Below are positions 56,501 to 64,000 of a stretch of 64,000 nt of DNA, in pieces; the stretch's first letter is position 1, and every line of letters begins with the position of its first letter. Source of the DNA: Rana temporaria (lineage: Eukaryota; Chordata; Amphibia; Anura; Ranidae); contig NC_053501.1 in NCBI RefSeq assembly GCF_905171775.1, positions 14,781,089 through 14,845,088 on the forward strand, in the 5' to 3' direction. The position numbers were made by a program, and so were the translations under genes. Under the pieces are notes generated by a model, which was given only the letters and a program-made list of their open reading frames with translations, did not search any database and had not been told where the DNA came from.

Positions 56501-58207
56501 GTCTCTGCTCCCCTAGCATATAGTGCCCCCTGGTCCTAGTTGCCCCAGTATAGAGCTCAGGTTCCATTGTCTCTCTCTCTCTCTGTGTACAACTATGTTT
56601 TTATAATATATAAATGGATATGCCCTCCCCGAGTATATAGCCCTTGTCTTTCTAGCTCCAATTCCCCATTGTACCAGTTGTTCCAATATATATATATATC
56701 TCACCCCCCCAGGTTCCTGTTCTCCCCACTACATAGCTCTGCCCACCCCCCCACCCAGTTCCACTCTCCTAGTATAGAACACCATTCCCCTTGGTATATA
56801 GCTTTGGCCCTCTAGATCCAGTTCCCCTAGCAATATATATAGCTTTGGTCCCCATCGCCCAAGAATACTCCAGTATATACCTCTCACCCCTGGCTCCACC
56901 CCTAAAGTATATCTATCTCCAATCTCCCCCCAGTATATATATCTCCACTCTCCCCCCAGTATATATATCTCCACTCTCCCCCCTGTATATATATCTCCAC
57001 TCTCCCCCCAGTATATATATCTCCACTCTCCCCCCAGTATATATATCTCCACTCTCCCCCCAGTATATATATCTCCACTCTCCCCCCTGTATATATATCT
57101 CCACTCTCCCCCCAGTATATATATATCTCCACTCTCCCCCCAGTATATATATCTCCACTCTCCCCCCAGTATATATATCTCCACTCTCCCCCCAGTATAT
57201 ATATCTCCACTCTCCCCTTCTGGCTGCGCTCCCCCCAGTATATATATCTCCACTCTCCCCTTCTGGCTCCGCTCCCCCCAGTATATATATCTCCACTCTC
57301 CCCCCTGTATATATATATCTCCACTCTCCCCCCAGTATATATATCTCCACTCTCCCCCCAGTATATATATCTCCACTCTCCCCCCAGTATATATATCTCC
57401 ACTCTCCCCCCAGTATATATATCTCCACTCCCCCCAGTATATATATCTCCACTCTCCCCCCTGGCTCCGCTCCCCCCAGTATATATATCTCCACTCTCCC
57501 CCCAGTATATATATCTCCACTCTCCCCCCTGGCTCCGCTCCCCCCAGTATATATATCTCCACTCTCCCCCCAGTATATATCTCCACTCTCCCCCCTGGCT
57601 CCTCTCCCCCCAGTATATATATCTCCACTCTCCCCTTCTGGCTCCGCTCCCCCCAGTATATATATCTCCACTCTCCCCTTCTGGCTCCGCTCCCCCCAGT
57701 ATATATATCTCCACTCTCCCCCCTGGCTCCTCTCCCCCCAGTATATATATCTCCACTCTCCCCTTCTGGCTCCGCTCCCCCCAGTATATATATCTCCACT
57801 CTCCCCCCTGGCTCCTCTCCCCCCAGTATATATATCTCCACTCTCCCCTTCTGGCTCCGCTCCCCCCAGTATATATCTCCACTCTCCCCCCTGGCTCCGC
57901 TCCCCCCAGTATATATATCTCCACTCTCCCCTTCTGGCTCCGCTCCCCCAGTACATATATCTCCGATCTCCCCCCTGGCTCCGCTCCCCCCAGTATATAT
58001 CTCCACTCTCCCCCGGCTCCACTCCTCCAGTATATATATCTCCACTCCCCCCTTCTGGCTCCGCTCCTCCAGTACATATATCTCCACTCTCCCTTTCTGG
58101 CTCCGCTCCCCCAGTACATATATCTCCGATCTCCCCCCCTTTCCCTTGGCTCGGCTCCGGTCCACAGTCCCGAATCTCACCCGCACGATTCTCCCCAGCC
58201 TCATCAT
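41810..58207 (-). CDS. ALDH6A1: ALDH6A1, mitochondrial methylmalonate-semialdehyde dehydrogenase, complete gene, 12 coding exons
   Basis: This CoA- and NAD-dependent aldehyde dehydrogenase converts methylmalonate semialdehyde to propionyl-CoA and malonate semialdehyde to acetyl-CoA, in valine and pyrimidine breakdown in the mitochondrial matrix. Exons on the minus strand, 5' to 3': 58207-58181, 55327-55283, 54454-54380, 54028-53867, 52089-52011, 51920-51618, 49862-49741, 49661-49472, 47976-47795, 45581-45402, 42100-42002, 41917-41810. They join in phase to 523 aa; human is 535. A basic presequence (MMRLGRIVRASAQIHRANYS) precedes the fold. The catalytic-site Asn is in PFNFP (about N173), the cofactor loop is FVGSNQAG, and the nucleophile is Cys304 in AGQRCMA. 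LIN52 is divergent and BBOF1 convergent. Confidence 0.96.
42002..42100 (-). CDS. ALDH6A1: ALDH6A1 coding exon 11
   Basis: Residues 456-488 (VGVNVPIPVPLPMFSFTGSR then ASFRGDTNFYGKQ), a highly conserved block of the family. Donor gtaagc. Confidence 0.97.
42354..43781. mobile_element. TTAA-flanked palindromic element carrying a hAT insertion
   Basis: TTAA at 42350-42353 and 43782-43785; tips agtggaggttcacccgcaca and gggtgaactcccgct. It has the same family and interior as 24214-24694. The centre is split by a hAT element. Confidence 0.85.
42595..43507. mobile_element. hAT-type element with internal tandem repeats
   Basis: Tips cagtggcggttcgtccatag and agcaccagccgccactg; exact 8-bp duplication gcgcaggc (42587-42594 and 43508-43515). 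43085-43440 is a tandem array of gcacagtggtgacaatgtat / ggcacagtggctgcgtttaa units. No transposase is seen. Confidence 0.88.
44023..44440. mobile_element. Palindromic MITE with gtacacacga tips, in Tc1
   Basis: Tips tgccttgtacacacgatcgg and ttccgatcatgtgtacaggg; arms rich in ggaatttccgat. It splits the Tc1 remnant. Confidence 0.75.
44815..45092. mobile_element. hAT element (MITE), 278 bp
   Basis: Tips taggggggtgcaacagatta and its diverged complement ending gttgcacccttaa-side ta; exact 8-bp duplication tagtctgg (44807-44814 and 45093-45100). Removing it restores the Tc1 transposase sequence. Confidence 0.88.
45402..45581 (-). CDS. ALDH6A1: ALDH6A1 coding exon 10
   Basis: Residues 396-455 (PDMTCYKEEIFGPVLVVLEA, GNGTAIFTTNGATARKYTHL). 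EEIFGPV is the ALDH-family motif whose Glu and Phe line the cofactor site. Donor gtacgt. Confidence 0.97.
46012..46542. mobile_element. Palindromic MITE with central hairpin
   Basis: Tips tactgtatttatcggcgtat and gcgataaatacggta. Two inner arms of about 105 bp (46094-46200 and 46201-46306) pair with few mismatches, meeting at tgagcgtacaggacgtca. Confidence 0.75.
46774..47699. mobile_element. TTAA-target element, CCACTT-tip family, intact flanks
   Basis: Exact TTAA at 46770-46773 and 47700-47703; tips ccacttgccacacaag and gctgaagtga. The interior is shared with the copies at 7.3, 37.3 and 40.1 kb. It contains a (TA)n run at 47219-47249 and a run of about 35 A at 47539-47573. Confidence 0.8.
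47795..47976 (-). CDS. ALDH6A1: ALDH6A1 coding exon 9
   Basis: Residues 335-395 (GDQPGADLGPLISKAAKQRV onward, GYEDGNFVGPTILANVT). Acceptor cttcatgcag, donor gtacgt. Confidence 0.96.
48218..48800. mobile_element. Probable hAT-type element
   Basis: The left tip cagggccggtgctagactat resembles known hAT termini, and the right part accggccgtgccctaggccg is roughly complementary. A target duplication is not clear, so the limits are approximate. A G run lies at 48342-48358. Confidence 0.45.
48960..49340. repeat. Degenerate G-rich tandem sequence in ALDH6A1 intron 8
   Basis: Loosely repeated aaagatttgtgctaggaata / ggggggatttatgctggaag pieces with G runs up to 13 on the + strand, so C-rich in the ALDH6A1 transcript. 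Confidence 0.6.
49472..49661 (-). CDS. ALDH6A1: ALDH6A1 coding exon 8 (catalytic Cys)
   Basis: Residues 272-334. It reads GAKNHGVIMPDANKENTLNQ, then LVGAAFGAAGQRCMALSTAV with the nucleophile Cys304. Acceptor gttttacag, donor gtaagt. Confidence 0.97.
49741..49862 (-). CDS. ALDH6A1: ALDH6A1 coding exon 7
   Basis: Residues 231-271 (VNFICEHPAIRAISFVGSNQ, AGEYIYETGSKHGKRVQSNM). The FVGSNQAG loop is the cofactor-binding turn of the ALDH fold. Donor gtatga. Confidence 0.96.
49908..50795. mobile_element. MITE with GGTGTTCTGCCGAGCTGG tip, copy 2, with hAT insertion
   Basis: Twin of 21388-22495: left ggtgttctgccgagctggtt, right ctactcggcaagactccagc, with pairing arms. It is interrupted by a hAT MITE at 50149-50512. 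Confidence 0.7.
50149..50512. mobile_element. hAT-type MITE
   Basis: Tips cacaggtgtcaaacacaagg and atcgagtttgacacccctg; exact 8-bp duplication ctatacag (50141-50148 and 50513-50520). Confidence 0.88.
50903..51577. mobile_element. MITE with tacacacga tips and internal tandem segments
   Basis: Tips cctcatacacacgattggat and aatccgatcgtgtgtacaaa. The right half holds three tandem segments of about 120 bp (cacatttgttgtcggaaaat, caaacggtcggattttccga). It ends 40 bp from ALDH6A1 exon 6. Confidence 0.7.
51618..51920 (-). CDS. ALDH6A1: ALDH6A1 coding exon 6
   Basis: Residues 130-230: VVEHACSVTSLMLGETLPSL, then CAGIAPFNFPAMIPLWMFPM (the active-site Asn is in PFNFP), MKPSERVPGATMLLARLIQD and TLNIIHGQHA. 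Acceptor ttttttcacag, donor gtaaga. Confidence 0.98.
52011..52089 (-). CDS. ALDH6A1: ALDH6A1 coding exon 5
   Basis: Residues 104-129 plus one base (KELARLITLEQGKTLADAEG then DVFRGL). Acceptor ctttcccttt cag, donor gtaaga. Confidence 0.97.
52390..53312. repeat. 35-bp minisatellite in ALDH6A1 intron 4
   Basis: About 26 units of tgtgtaatgtaaaggggtcc followed by agtgatgcagggtgc. A second unit type carries agagctgtgaggtgc. The two types alternate in blocks in the right half, so the array has two subfamilies. Confidence 0.95.
53542..53860. mobile_element. Inverted-repeat element beside ALDH6A1 exon 4
   Basis: Outer inverted repeats agggctgggcgatct and cgatttttttcccagccct, plus a strong inner inverted repeat (actcctgcccacagctcctc / gaggagctgcgggcaggagt). 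It ends less than 15 bp from the exon 4 donor. Confidence 0.65.
53867..54028 (-). CDS. ALDH6A1: ALDH6A1 coding exon 4
   Basis: Residues 50-103 (ATNEVIGRVPQATQKEMEAA, SILSRQQVFLRYQQLIKDNL). Acceptor ccatttttag, donor gtagga. Confidence 0.97.
54380..54454 (-). CDS. ALDH6A1: ALDH6A1 coding exon 3
   Basis: Residues 25-49 (PRTKLFINGQFVDSETSDWI then DIHNP), the start of the ALDH fold. Acceptor ttgtttcag, donor gtaagc. Confidence 0.95.
54528..54980. mobile_element. TTAA-flanked MITE, probable
   Basis: TTAA at 54524-54527 and 54981-54984 bounds non-coding sequence with tips aaaggaactgcagtccgc and gactgaaggtttgct, which pair only weakly. Identity with the other TTAA families is uncertain. Confidence 0.4.
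55283..55327 (-). CDS. ALDH6A1: ALDH6A1 coding exon 2
   Basis: Residues 10-24 (ASAQIHRANYSSSAV), the second half of the mitochondrial presequence, rich in Ser and basic residues with no acid. Acceptor gtttttcag, donor gtaggt. Confidence 0.85.
55700..56340. repeat. C-rich minisatellite in ALDH6A1 intron 1 (array 1)
   Basis: About 16 units of ggtatacagctctggtccac followed by ccgactcggctccccc, with C runs from 4 to 20. It is G-rich in the ALDH6A1 transcript. It degrades into looser tatagctctggt repeats on both sides (55560-55700 and 56340-56880). Confidence 0.95.
56880..58135. repeat. Minisatellite in ALDH6A1 intron 1 (array 2)
   Basis: About 40 units of cagtatatatatctccactc then tcccccc (about 26 bp). 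In the half nearest the promoter, many units carry an extra ctggctccgctcccc block (about 43 bp). It ends about 45 bp from the exon 1 donor. Confidence 0.95.
58181..58207 (-). CDS. ALDH6A1: ALDH6A1 coding exon 1
   Basis: Encodes MMRLGRIVR. The first ATG (58207-58205) follows acgaa in good context. The frame is open further upstream but begins only with GTG, so it is 5' UTR. Donor CGG|gtgaga at 58180. The short basic, hydrophobic segment suits a mitochondrial targeting sequence. Confidence 0.8.
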
Positions 58208-58533
58208 TTCGTTAACGCTCCGCTGACAGTGTCCGGGCCCCGCCTCCGGCTTCCTTTTGGCTGCGGCAGACACGGCCTCCTTTCTCAGCCTTGTAATTGG
58301 TCAGTACAAATGACCTGGCTGTCAAGGACTAACCCTTTAACCCCTCCCAAAGAAGGCGGAGACTCCCTAGTTGGATCAAAGTTCACTTCCGGCTCACGAG
58401 CAAGCTGTACTCGTTTGAGCTTGTTCAGCAACATGTGGGGTCCGCCCACTAACTCATTTCTTTTTCCGGGTGTAGCAATATGGCGGCTAGAGGGGCCAGC
58501 TGACCGACGTCACGTGACCCTCTGCTTCAAATA
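58208..58533. promoter_or_regulatory. Shared ALDH6A1/LIN52 bidirectional promoter
   Basis: Only 326 bp separate the two divergent start codons. The interval is unique and GC-rich without a TATA box. It holds an inverted CCAAT box (attggtca near 58295), an ETS site acttccgg (58385-58392), a YY1-type aatatggcggc (58477-58487), and overlapping CRE-like and E-box elements cgacgtcacgtgac (58505-58518). A seven-codon upstream ORF starting at 58480 precedes LIN52. Confidence 0.7.
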
Positions 58534-58555
58534 ATGGCGGCGACAGCGGCTGAGG
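58534..58555 (+). CDS. LIN52: LIN52 coding exon 1
   Basis: Encodes MAATAAE plus one base. The ATG is in a YY1-like atggcggc context. Donor gtgagt at 58556. The exon is placed by phase and by adjacency to the promoter. Confidence 0.8.
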
Positions 58556-59149
58556 GTGAGTGAAGTCCGGCCGGTGTCCTGTGTGTGGCCCGATGAGACC
58601 GGAGCTGTCCCGTCCGGTGTTACCTTATCATTGGAGGTGGACTGCTTGTCCCGTGTTCTATTATTATAGCAGGGTGGGAGTGCCGCCCTCCCCTCTACTA
58701 TTATTATTGTTGGGGGGGAGTCTCCTCCTCCTCTGTAATATTATTATCAATATTTGGGGGTGTCCCCTCCTCTGTGTAATAAGAATAACATTTATTAATT
58801 ATTGGGGGAGTATCTTCTCCACTGATTATTATTGGGGGGGGGGGGGTGTGTCACCTCCTCCTATTATTATTATTATTTATTGGGGGGGGAGGTGTCACTG
58901 CCTCTGTTATTATTATTATTTATGGGGGGGGGGGGGGTGTCACTGCCTCTGTGTAGTATTATTATTATTTATGGGGGGGGGGTGTCGCTGCCTCTGTTAT
59001 TATTTATTTGGGGGGGGGATGTAATTTCCTCTGTTTATTATTTATTCGGAGGGGGGGGGTGTCATCTCCTCTGTTTATTATTATTTATGGGGGAGGGTGT
59101 CACCTCCCATTATTATTTATGGGGGGGGGGGTGCTACTGCCTCTGTGTA

Positions 59150-59193
<44 letters not shown>

Positions 59194-60654
59194 TTTTTAT
59201 GGGGAGGGGGGATGTCCTATCCTCTTTATTATTATTATTTATGGGGGGGGGGGATGTACCCTCCTCTGTTAGTTATTGAGGGGTGTCACCTCCTCTATTA
59301 TTATTTATGGGGGGGGATGTCACTGCCTCTGTCTATTATTATTTATGGGGGGGGGCTCCCCTCCTCTGTTTATTATTGAGGGGTGATGTCACCTCTGTTT
59401 ATTGTTCACTGGATCCGATAGTGTGAAAGGGCCCTTTCCTAGTAGTAGTTAATCATATTATTATTAGGAGGAAGGTCATCTCTTCTCTATAATAATATTT
59501 TATCATTATTGGGCATGGCGCGAGTCATCTCTTCTCTGTGGTAGTAATATTAGGGAGTGTCATCTCTTCTCTGTAGTAGTAATATTATTAGGAGGCGGGT
59601 CATCTCTTCTAATAATATTACTTCTACAGAGAAGAGATGACCCGCCTACTAATAATAATATTACTACTACAGAGAAGAGATGACCCGCCTCCTAATAATA
59701 ATATTACTACTGCAAAGAAGAGATGACCCACCTCCTAATAATAATATTACTACTGCAGAGAAGAGATGACCCACCCGGGTCATCTCTTTTAATAATAATA
59801 TTACTACTACAAAGAAGAGATGACCCGCCTCCTAATAATATTACTTCTACAGAGAAGAGATGACCCGCCTCCTCTGTAGTAGTAATATTATTATTAGGAG
59901 GCGGGTCATCTCTTCTCTGTAGAAGTAATATTATTAGGAGGCGGGTTATCTCTTCTCTGTAGAAGTAATATTATTATTAGGAGGCGGGTTATCTCTTCTC
60001 TGTAGAAGTAATATTATTAGGAGGCGGGTCATCTCTTCTCTGTAGAAGTAATATTATTATTAGGAGGCGGGTTATCTCTTCTCTGTAGAAGTAATATTAT
60101 TATTAGGAGGCGGGTTATCTCTTCTCTGTAGAAGTAATATTATTATTAGGAGGCGGGTTATCTCTTCTCTGTAGAAGTAATATTATTATTAGGAGGCGGG
60201 TTATCTCTTCTCTGTAGAAGTAATATTATTATTAGGAGGCGGGTTATCTCTTCTCTGTAGAAGTAATATTATTAGGAGGCGGGTCATCTTTTCTCTGTAA
60301 TAATATTATTGGGGGAGTGTCATCTCTTCTCTGCAGTAATAATATTATTATTATTATTAGGGAGGGCCATCTCTTTTCTGTAGTAATAATAAGATTAGGG
60401 TCGGATTGTCTCTTCTCTTTGTAAAAAAAAATATATTATTTTTATTAGGAGTGTCATCTGTTCTCTGTGTAAAAAAAAATTAATATGTGGGGGGTGGTCC
60501 TTATTTCTCTGTAATTGTATTACTATTTGGGGGGGAAGAGTTTTCTTTTCACAGTGATATTATTATTGGAGGGGGGAGTGCTATGTGTTCTCTGTAATAA
60601 TTATTTGGAGGAAGCGTAGTTACTTCGATATTATTGGAGTGTTCGCTATTTAGA

Positions 60655-60691
<37 letters not shown>

Positions 60692-63600
60692 GGAGGTAGT
60701 GTCCTCTCTTTCTTTGTAATAAATTAATGTGGGGGCGTGGCCTAACTTCTTTGTAATATTGGGGGAGTGGCCTTTGTTCTTTGTAATAATATTATCGAAG
60801 GGAGTGCCGTCTGCAGTGTCTCCAATTTTATTATTAGAGGGAGGGAAATCTCTTGTTTGTTTTTATGTTCAATATATTTTATTAGGTAAAAGGGACTATA
60901 AACATCAATGTAGATGTAGGGATTACAGGGATCACATCAATATCTCAAAAGGAGAAACATACATAAAGTACAGATAACTGGGGGAAAGTCTTCTCTTGTT
61001 TATTATTATTATAATAATAATAATAATATTGGAAGGAGTTCCCTCTCTTCTCTGTAATAATATTAGGAGAATTTTGGAGAATATTTTTAATGGTAGAGCG
61101 TCATCTTCTCTCTTTGATATTCATATTGTTAGATATGGAGTCCTATCTTCTCTAGGGGGAGTCTTATCTGTGCTCTATTATATTATGTTTGTTAATTTTT
61201 ATTGTTATTAGACTACAGTCCCCGAGACATACATCTCCAAATTGTCTTTTTTCTTCATCCTCAGGATCAGATCTGGAGACGTCTTTACTGAGCTTCGAGA
61301 AGCTGGACCGTGCATCCCCAGACTTGTGGCCCGAGCAACGTAAGTGGCCCTTTGTGCTGCACTGAGGACAGACTGTGCAATCCTTGGGGGGGGGGGGGGC
61401 ATGGTCCTTGTGCATCTTTGTAGACCGCCATACTCTCCCTATGCTGCACTTGCCTATCATGTTGCATTTCTGTAGGGACAGCAGTATGATGGGGAAGGGA
61501 TGCCCAGGAGATCGACAGCAGAAAGGTGTGTTCACCCTCTATAAAGAAGACCCTTTAGGACAGGGATCCTCAAACTACGGCCCTCCAGCTGTTGTAGAAC
61601 TACACATCCCATGAGGCATTGTAACACACTGACATTCACAGACATGACTAGGCATGATGGGAGTTGTAGTTCCTGAACAACTGGAGGGCCGTAGTTTGAA
61701 GTCCCATGCTTTAGGAGATCATGGTTGCGTTACAGTTCTGTGTGTAAGTTTTCTCCTAATGGTATATTGCAGCATAGGTGCTGTTTGTAAAATGATTCTC
61801 CTACTCGCAATTCATGGTGAACTGATGCAGTTGTCAAAGAAAATGGTTGCAATATGTAATTTAAAAAGCATCTTCTTCGTTTTTTTTTTTTTTTTTTTTT
61901 TAGACAGCAACAGGAAAAAAAATCTCAACTTTTGACAAGTGCCCCCCAGTGTACTGCAGAGCCAGGGTTAGATAGAATCAAAGAAGAGTGCCAGAAGATC
62001 AAGTTCGCCTGCTGGTGCTCTGAAACTGCAGTTCTAGTGTCCACCACCAGGAGGGTATCTAAACTGCATCTTCTTTCTGCCCAGAGCACCACAGTGCCAC
62101 CAGCAGGCAAACTCGTATCTTACACCAGTGTTTGCTTTTTATTTTTATTTCTTAAAGCGGAGCTCCACCCTAAAGTGGAACTCACGCTGATCGGAAAAAT
62201 TCCCCCCCCCCTCCGCTGTCACATTTGACACCTTTCAGGGGGAAGGGGGGTGCAGATGCCTGTCTAAAGACAGGTATTTGCACCCACTTCCGGCCACACA
62301 GTTTCGGGTAAACTGCGGGCATGACGTCACCTCCCGTCCTCCCCCCGTTGTGCGCTGGGAACCCTCAGCTCCCAGAGCACAGCGGGAGCCAATCAGCGGC
62401 GCAGCGCAACTCGCGCATGCACCGTAGGGAACCGGTTAGTGAAGCCGGAGCGCTTCACTTCCTGGTTCCCTCACTGAGGATGGCGGGGGGGAGCAGCAGA
62501 GTGACGAGCGATCGCTCATCCTCTGCTGCGGACAGCGCTGGACTCCAGGACAGGTAAGTGTCCTAATATTAGTCAGCAGCTGCAGTATTTGTAGCTGCTG
62601 GCTTTTAATATTTTTTTTTCATGGCACATCCACTTTAACCTCTTTGCGTCTGCCCTTTTTAAAGGTGTTGTAAAGGTAAAAAAAAAATCCCTGAATAGCT
62701 TCCTTTCCCTTAGTGTAGTCCTCCTTCACTTACCTCATCCTTCATTTTGCTTTTAAATGTCCTTATTTCTTCTGAGAAATCCTCACTTCCTGTTCTCCTG
62801 TCTGTAACTCCATACAGTAATGGGAGGCTTTCTCCCTGGTGTGGAGAAAGCCTCTTGAGGGGGGAGGGGCGAGCAGGAGGGTCAGGACGCTCTCTACTTT
62901 GCAGATAAAGGAGCTGTGTGTTAGTGGGCGTCTTGACACTCCTGCTCGCCCCCTCAAGAGGCTTTCTCCACACCAGGGAGAAAGCCTCGCATTACTGTGT
63001 GGAGTTACAGACAGAAGAACAGGAAGTGAGCATTTCTCAGAAGAAATAAGGACATTTTAAAGCAAATTCAAAAGGATGAGGTAAGTGAAGGAGGACTGCA
63101 CTAAGGTAAAGGAAGCTATTTAGGGAAACGTTTTTTACCTTTACAACCCCTTTAAGAGGTTTGACGCCTGGAGGTGGGACATAAGATCACACAGCCGCTG
63201 TGATTTTGCCTGGCACGGTGGTCACGTGATCCGAAAATTCTCCAAAAGCAAGGAGCGATGTGTGTCAGGAGTGTGCTGCATGCACGTTCCTGGCACAGTT
63301 CTAGTGACAGCAATTCGCGCAAATATGTGGCCTCTCGGTAATAAGGACCAGGCGCAGAGAGGCCGCGTATTTGAGTGCGGCTGGCACCAAGGGGTTAATG
63401 CGTTTTCTGCATTAGCTCTCGTTCACACAAGTCCCAATTGCATGACATCAATTGAATCATTCATATTGCTGCAACTTCTGTTCCTGCGCTACTTTTTTTT
63501 CTCACTTTCATTGCAACTTGGAGCCCTGGTTCACACTGGTACGATTTGAGATGTCAAATCGGCAGCATTTGTCGGCAATGGCACCGTCCTAATCGGTGCG

Positions 63601-64000
63601 ATGCCGCATCTGCGGCGCTGCACCGATTTCAAAAAGGTAGTTCCTGTACTACTTTTTTGCGATTTCGGGCTGCGATTTACATTGACATCTGTGCAGAAAC
63701 CTGCACAGATGTCTCTGAAATCGCGACCGAAATCGGGACTGCCAGCGGGAGTGAAATCGTGCGAGTTCAGCTGAACTCGCACGGCTTCACTCCCGCAGCC
63801 CAGTGTGAACCTGGGCGGAAGGCAGGGAAAAGGGCGGGACTTTGCTGGTGAAAGGCAGGTGTTTGATTGCTGAAACCGTCCTGCGACTTAACTCAAAAGA
63901 CCCGCCTTTTGTCCGGACCTGTCGCGTTTCTCATCTTGTGTGATAAAAAGGTAGCAGAGGGGAGGGGGGATTGCTGCGATATTAAAGAGGCAGACCGCGG
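58534..64000 (+). CDS. LIN52: LIN52, MuvB/DREAM complex subunit, 5' part only
   Basis: The first two coding exons (58534-58555 and 61265-61339) encode MAATAAEGSDLETSLLSFEK and continue LDRASPDLWPEQ. LIN52 is the MuvB subunit that binds the pocket proteins p107 and p130 in the DREAM repressor of cell-cycle genes. The pocket-binding LxSxExL motif is present as LLSFEKL (residues 15-21). Ser25 in DRASPDL corresponds to the human Ser28 phosphorylated by DYRK1A. The N-terminal eight residues differ from human. The remaining exons (usually a total near 116 aa) must lie beyond 64000; I find none in 61340-64000. Confidence 0.92.
58640..59400. repeat. G-rich and TTA-rich minisatellite in LIN52 intron 1
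   Basis: Irregular units of about 40-50 bp combine ttattattatttat, a G run of 7 to 13 and tgtcacctcctctg. A (TTA)n run lies at 59150-59193. The G-rich strand is the LIN52 sense strand. Confidence 0.9.
59530..60300. repeat. 43-bp minisatellite with inverted blocks in LIN52 intron 1
   Basis: The unit is aggaggcgggtcatctcttc then tctgtagaagtaatattatt(att). Units are in + orientation at 59530-59605, inverted at 59606-59870, and + again at 59873-60300, with a short extra flip near 59777. The inverted and direct blocks adjoin near 59870 with almost no spacer, forming a long imperfect palindrome. Confidence 0.93.
60301..61264. other. Rest of LIN52 intron 1
   Basis: Degenerate relatives of the preceding repeats continue (atctcttctctgtaataata, ggggg runs), with a (TTA)n tract at 60655-60695. 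No exon is recognised before 61265. Confidence 0.6.
61265..61339 (+). CDS. LIN52: LIN52 coding exon 2
   Basis: Residues 8-32 plus one base: SDLETSLLSFEKLDRASPDL then WPEQ. Acceptor ttcatcctcag, donor gtaagt. It carries the pocket-protein-binding motif and the conserved phospho-acceptor Ser. Confidence 0.97.
61561..61708. mobile_element. hAT-type MITE, 148 bp
   Basis: Tips cagggatcctcaaactacgg and ccgtagtttgaagtcccatg; exact 8-bp duplication ctttagga (61553-61560 and 61709-61716). Confidence 0.9.
62156..62634. mobile_element. TTAA-flanked MITE, sibling of 6029-6506
   Basis: TTAA at 62152-62155 and 62635-62638; tips agcggagctccaccctaaag and gcacatccact. The interior matches the copy nested at 6.0 kb. 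Confidence 0.82.
62663..63151. mobile_element. TTAA-flanked palindromic MITE
   Basis: TTAA at 62659-62662 and 63152-63155; tips aggtgttgtaaaggtaaaaa and tacctttacaacccct. The inner gaggctttctccctggtgtg segments are inverted. A partial sibling is at 25540-25890. Confidence 0.8.
63527..63814. mobile_element. Palindromic MITE with TTCACACTGG tips
   Basis: Tips ctggttcacactggtacgat and cagcccagtgtgaacctggg; inner arms gcgatttcgggctgcg and ctgcacagatgtc pair. It is non-coding and lies in LIN52 intron 2. Confidence 0.6.
63815..64000. other. LIN52 intron 2, nothing recognised
   Basis: No exon of LIN52 is visible before the window ends. Confidence 0.5.

Noticed and set aside
55485..58273. Several 200-500-codon frames on both strands
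   Set aside because: They lie in the two minisatellites of ALDH6A1 intron 1. The minus-strand 514-codon frame includes ALDH6A1 exon 1 only because the intron is open in that frame.
58208..58273. Longer ALDH6A1 N-terminus starting upstream of MMRLGRIVR
   Set aside because: The upstream open frame begins with GTG, not ATG, and the first ATG already gives a suitable mitochondrial presequence.
61340..64000. A third LIN52 exon
   Set aside because: I looked for sequence encoding the conserved block that follows WPEQL and found none; the region is intronic with MITEs.
1..64000. tRNA, rRNA or microRNA genes
   Set aside because: No cloverleaf with A and B boxes, no rRNA segment and no known microRNA precursor was recognised on reading both strands; a covariance-model scan would be needed to exclude them.

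Overview
This is vertebrate nuclear DNA. It most likely comes from an anuran amphibian: genes are split by introns carrying a DIRS-type retrotransposon, an L2-like LINE, Tc1, hAT and TTAA-target DNA transposons, many palindromic MITEs and very long minisatellites. The species cannot be named from the sequence alone. There are no prokaryotic genes, operons or CRISPR arrays, and most long open frames are artefacts of tandem repeats whose unit lengths leave frames open.

Three protein genes are supported, in the order and orientations known for human 14q24.3. BBOF1 (+, coding 11108-37178, 11 exons, 523 aa) is a ciliary basal-body coiled-coil protein. ALDH6A1 (-, 58207-41810, 12 exons, 523 aa) is mitochondrial methylmalonate-semialdehyde dehydrogenase. 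LIN52 (+, from 58534, first two coding exons only) is a DREAM/MuvB subunit. BBOF1 and ALDH6A1 converge tail to tail. ALDH6A1 and LIN52 are divergent across a 326-bp interval that must hold both promoters. All coding exons of the two complete genes join in phase without a stop.

Layout: 1-1.9 kb, minisatellite. 1.9-8.4 kb, MITEs and other non-coding sequence. 8.4-10.98 kb, a C-rich minisatellite running up to the BBOF1 promoter. 11.1-37.2 kb, BBOF1, whose intron 1 is a minisatellite with a CRE palindrome in many units, whose intron 2 starts with a homogeneous 54-bp minisatellite, and whose last intron (7.5 kb) holds a hAT element and a DIRS element. 37.3-41.6 kb, intergenic transposons. 41.8-58.2 kb, ALDH6A1, with two minisatellites filling much of intron 1 and another in intron 4. 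58.5-64 kb, the start of LIN52, with G-rich and partly inverted minisatellites in intron 1.

The features most worth a second look are the CRE-bearing array in BBOF1 intron 1, an RFX X-box next to the BBOF1 start codon, a seven-copy MITE family that usually carries an NRF1-like motif, long RNA-hairpin palindromes in introns, and a stratigraphy of nested insertions that can be read from target-site duplications and uninterrupted sibling copies within the same window.
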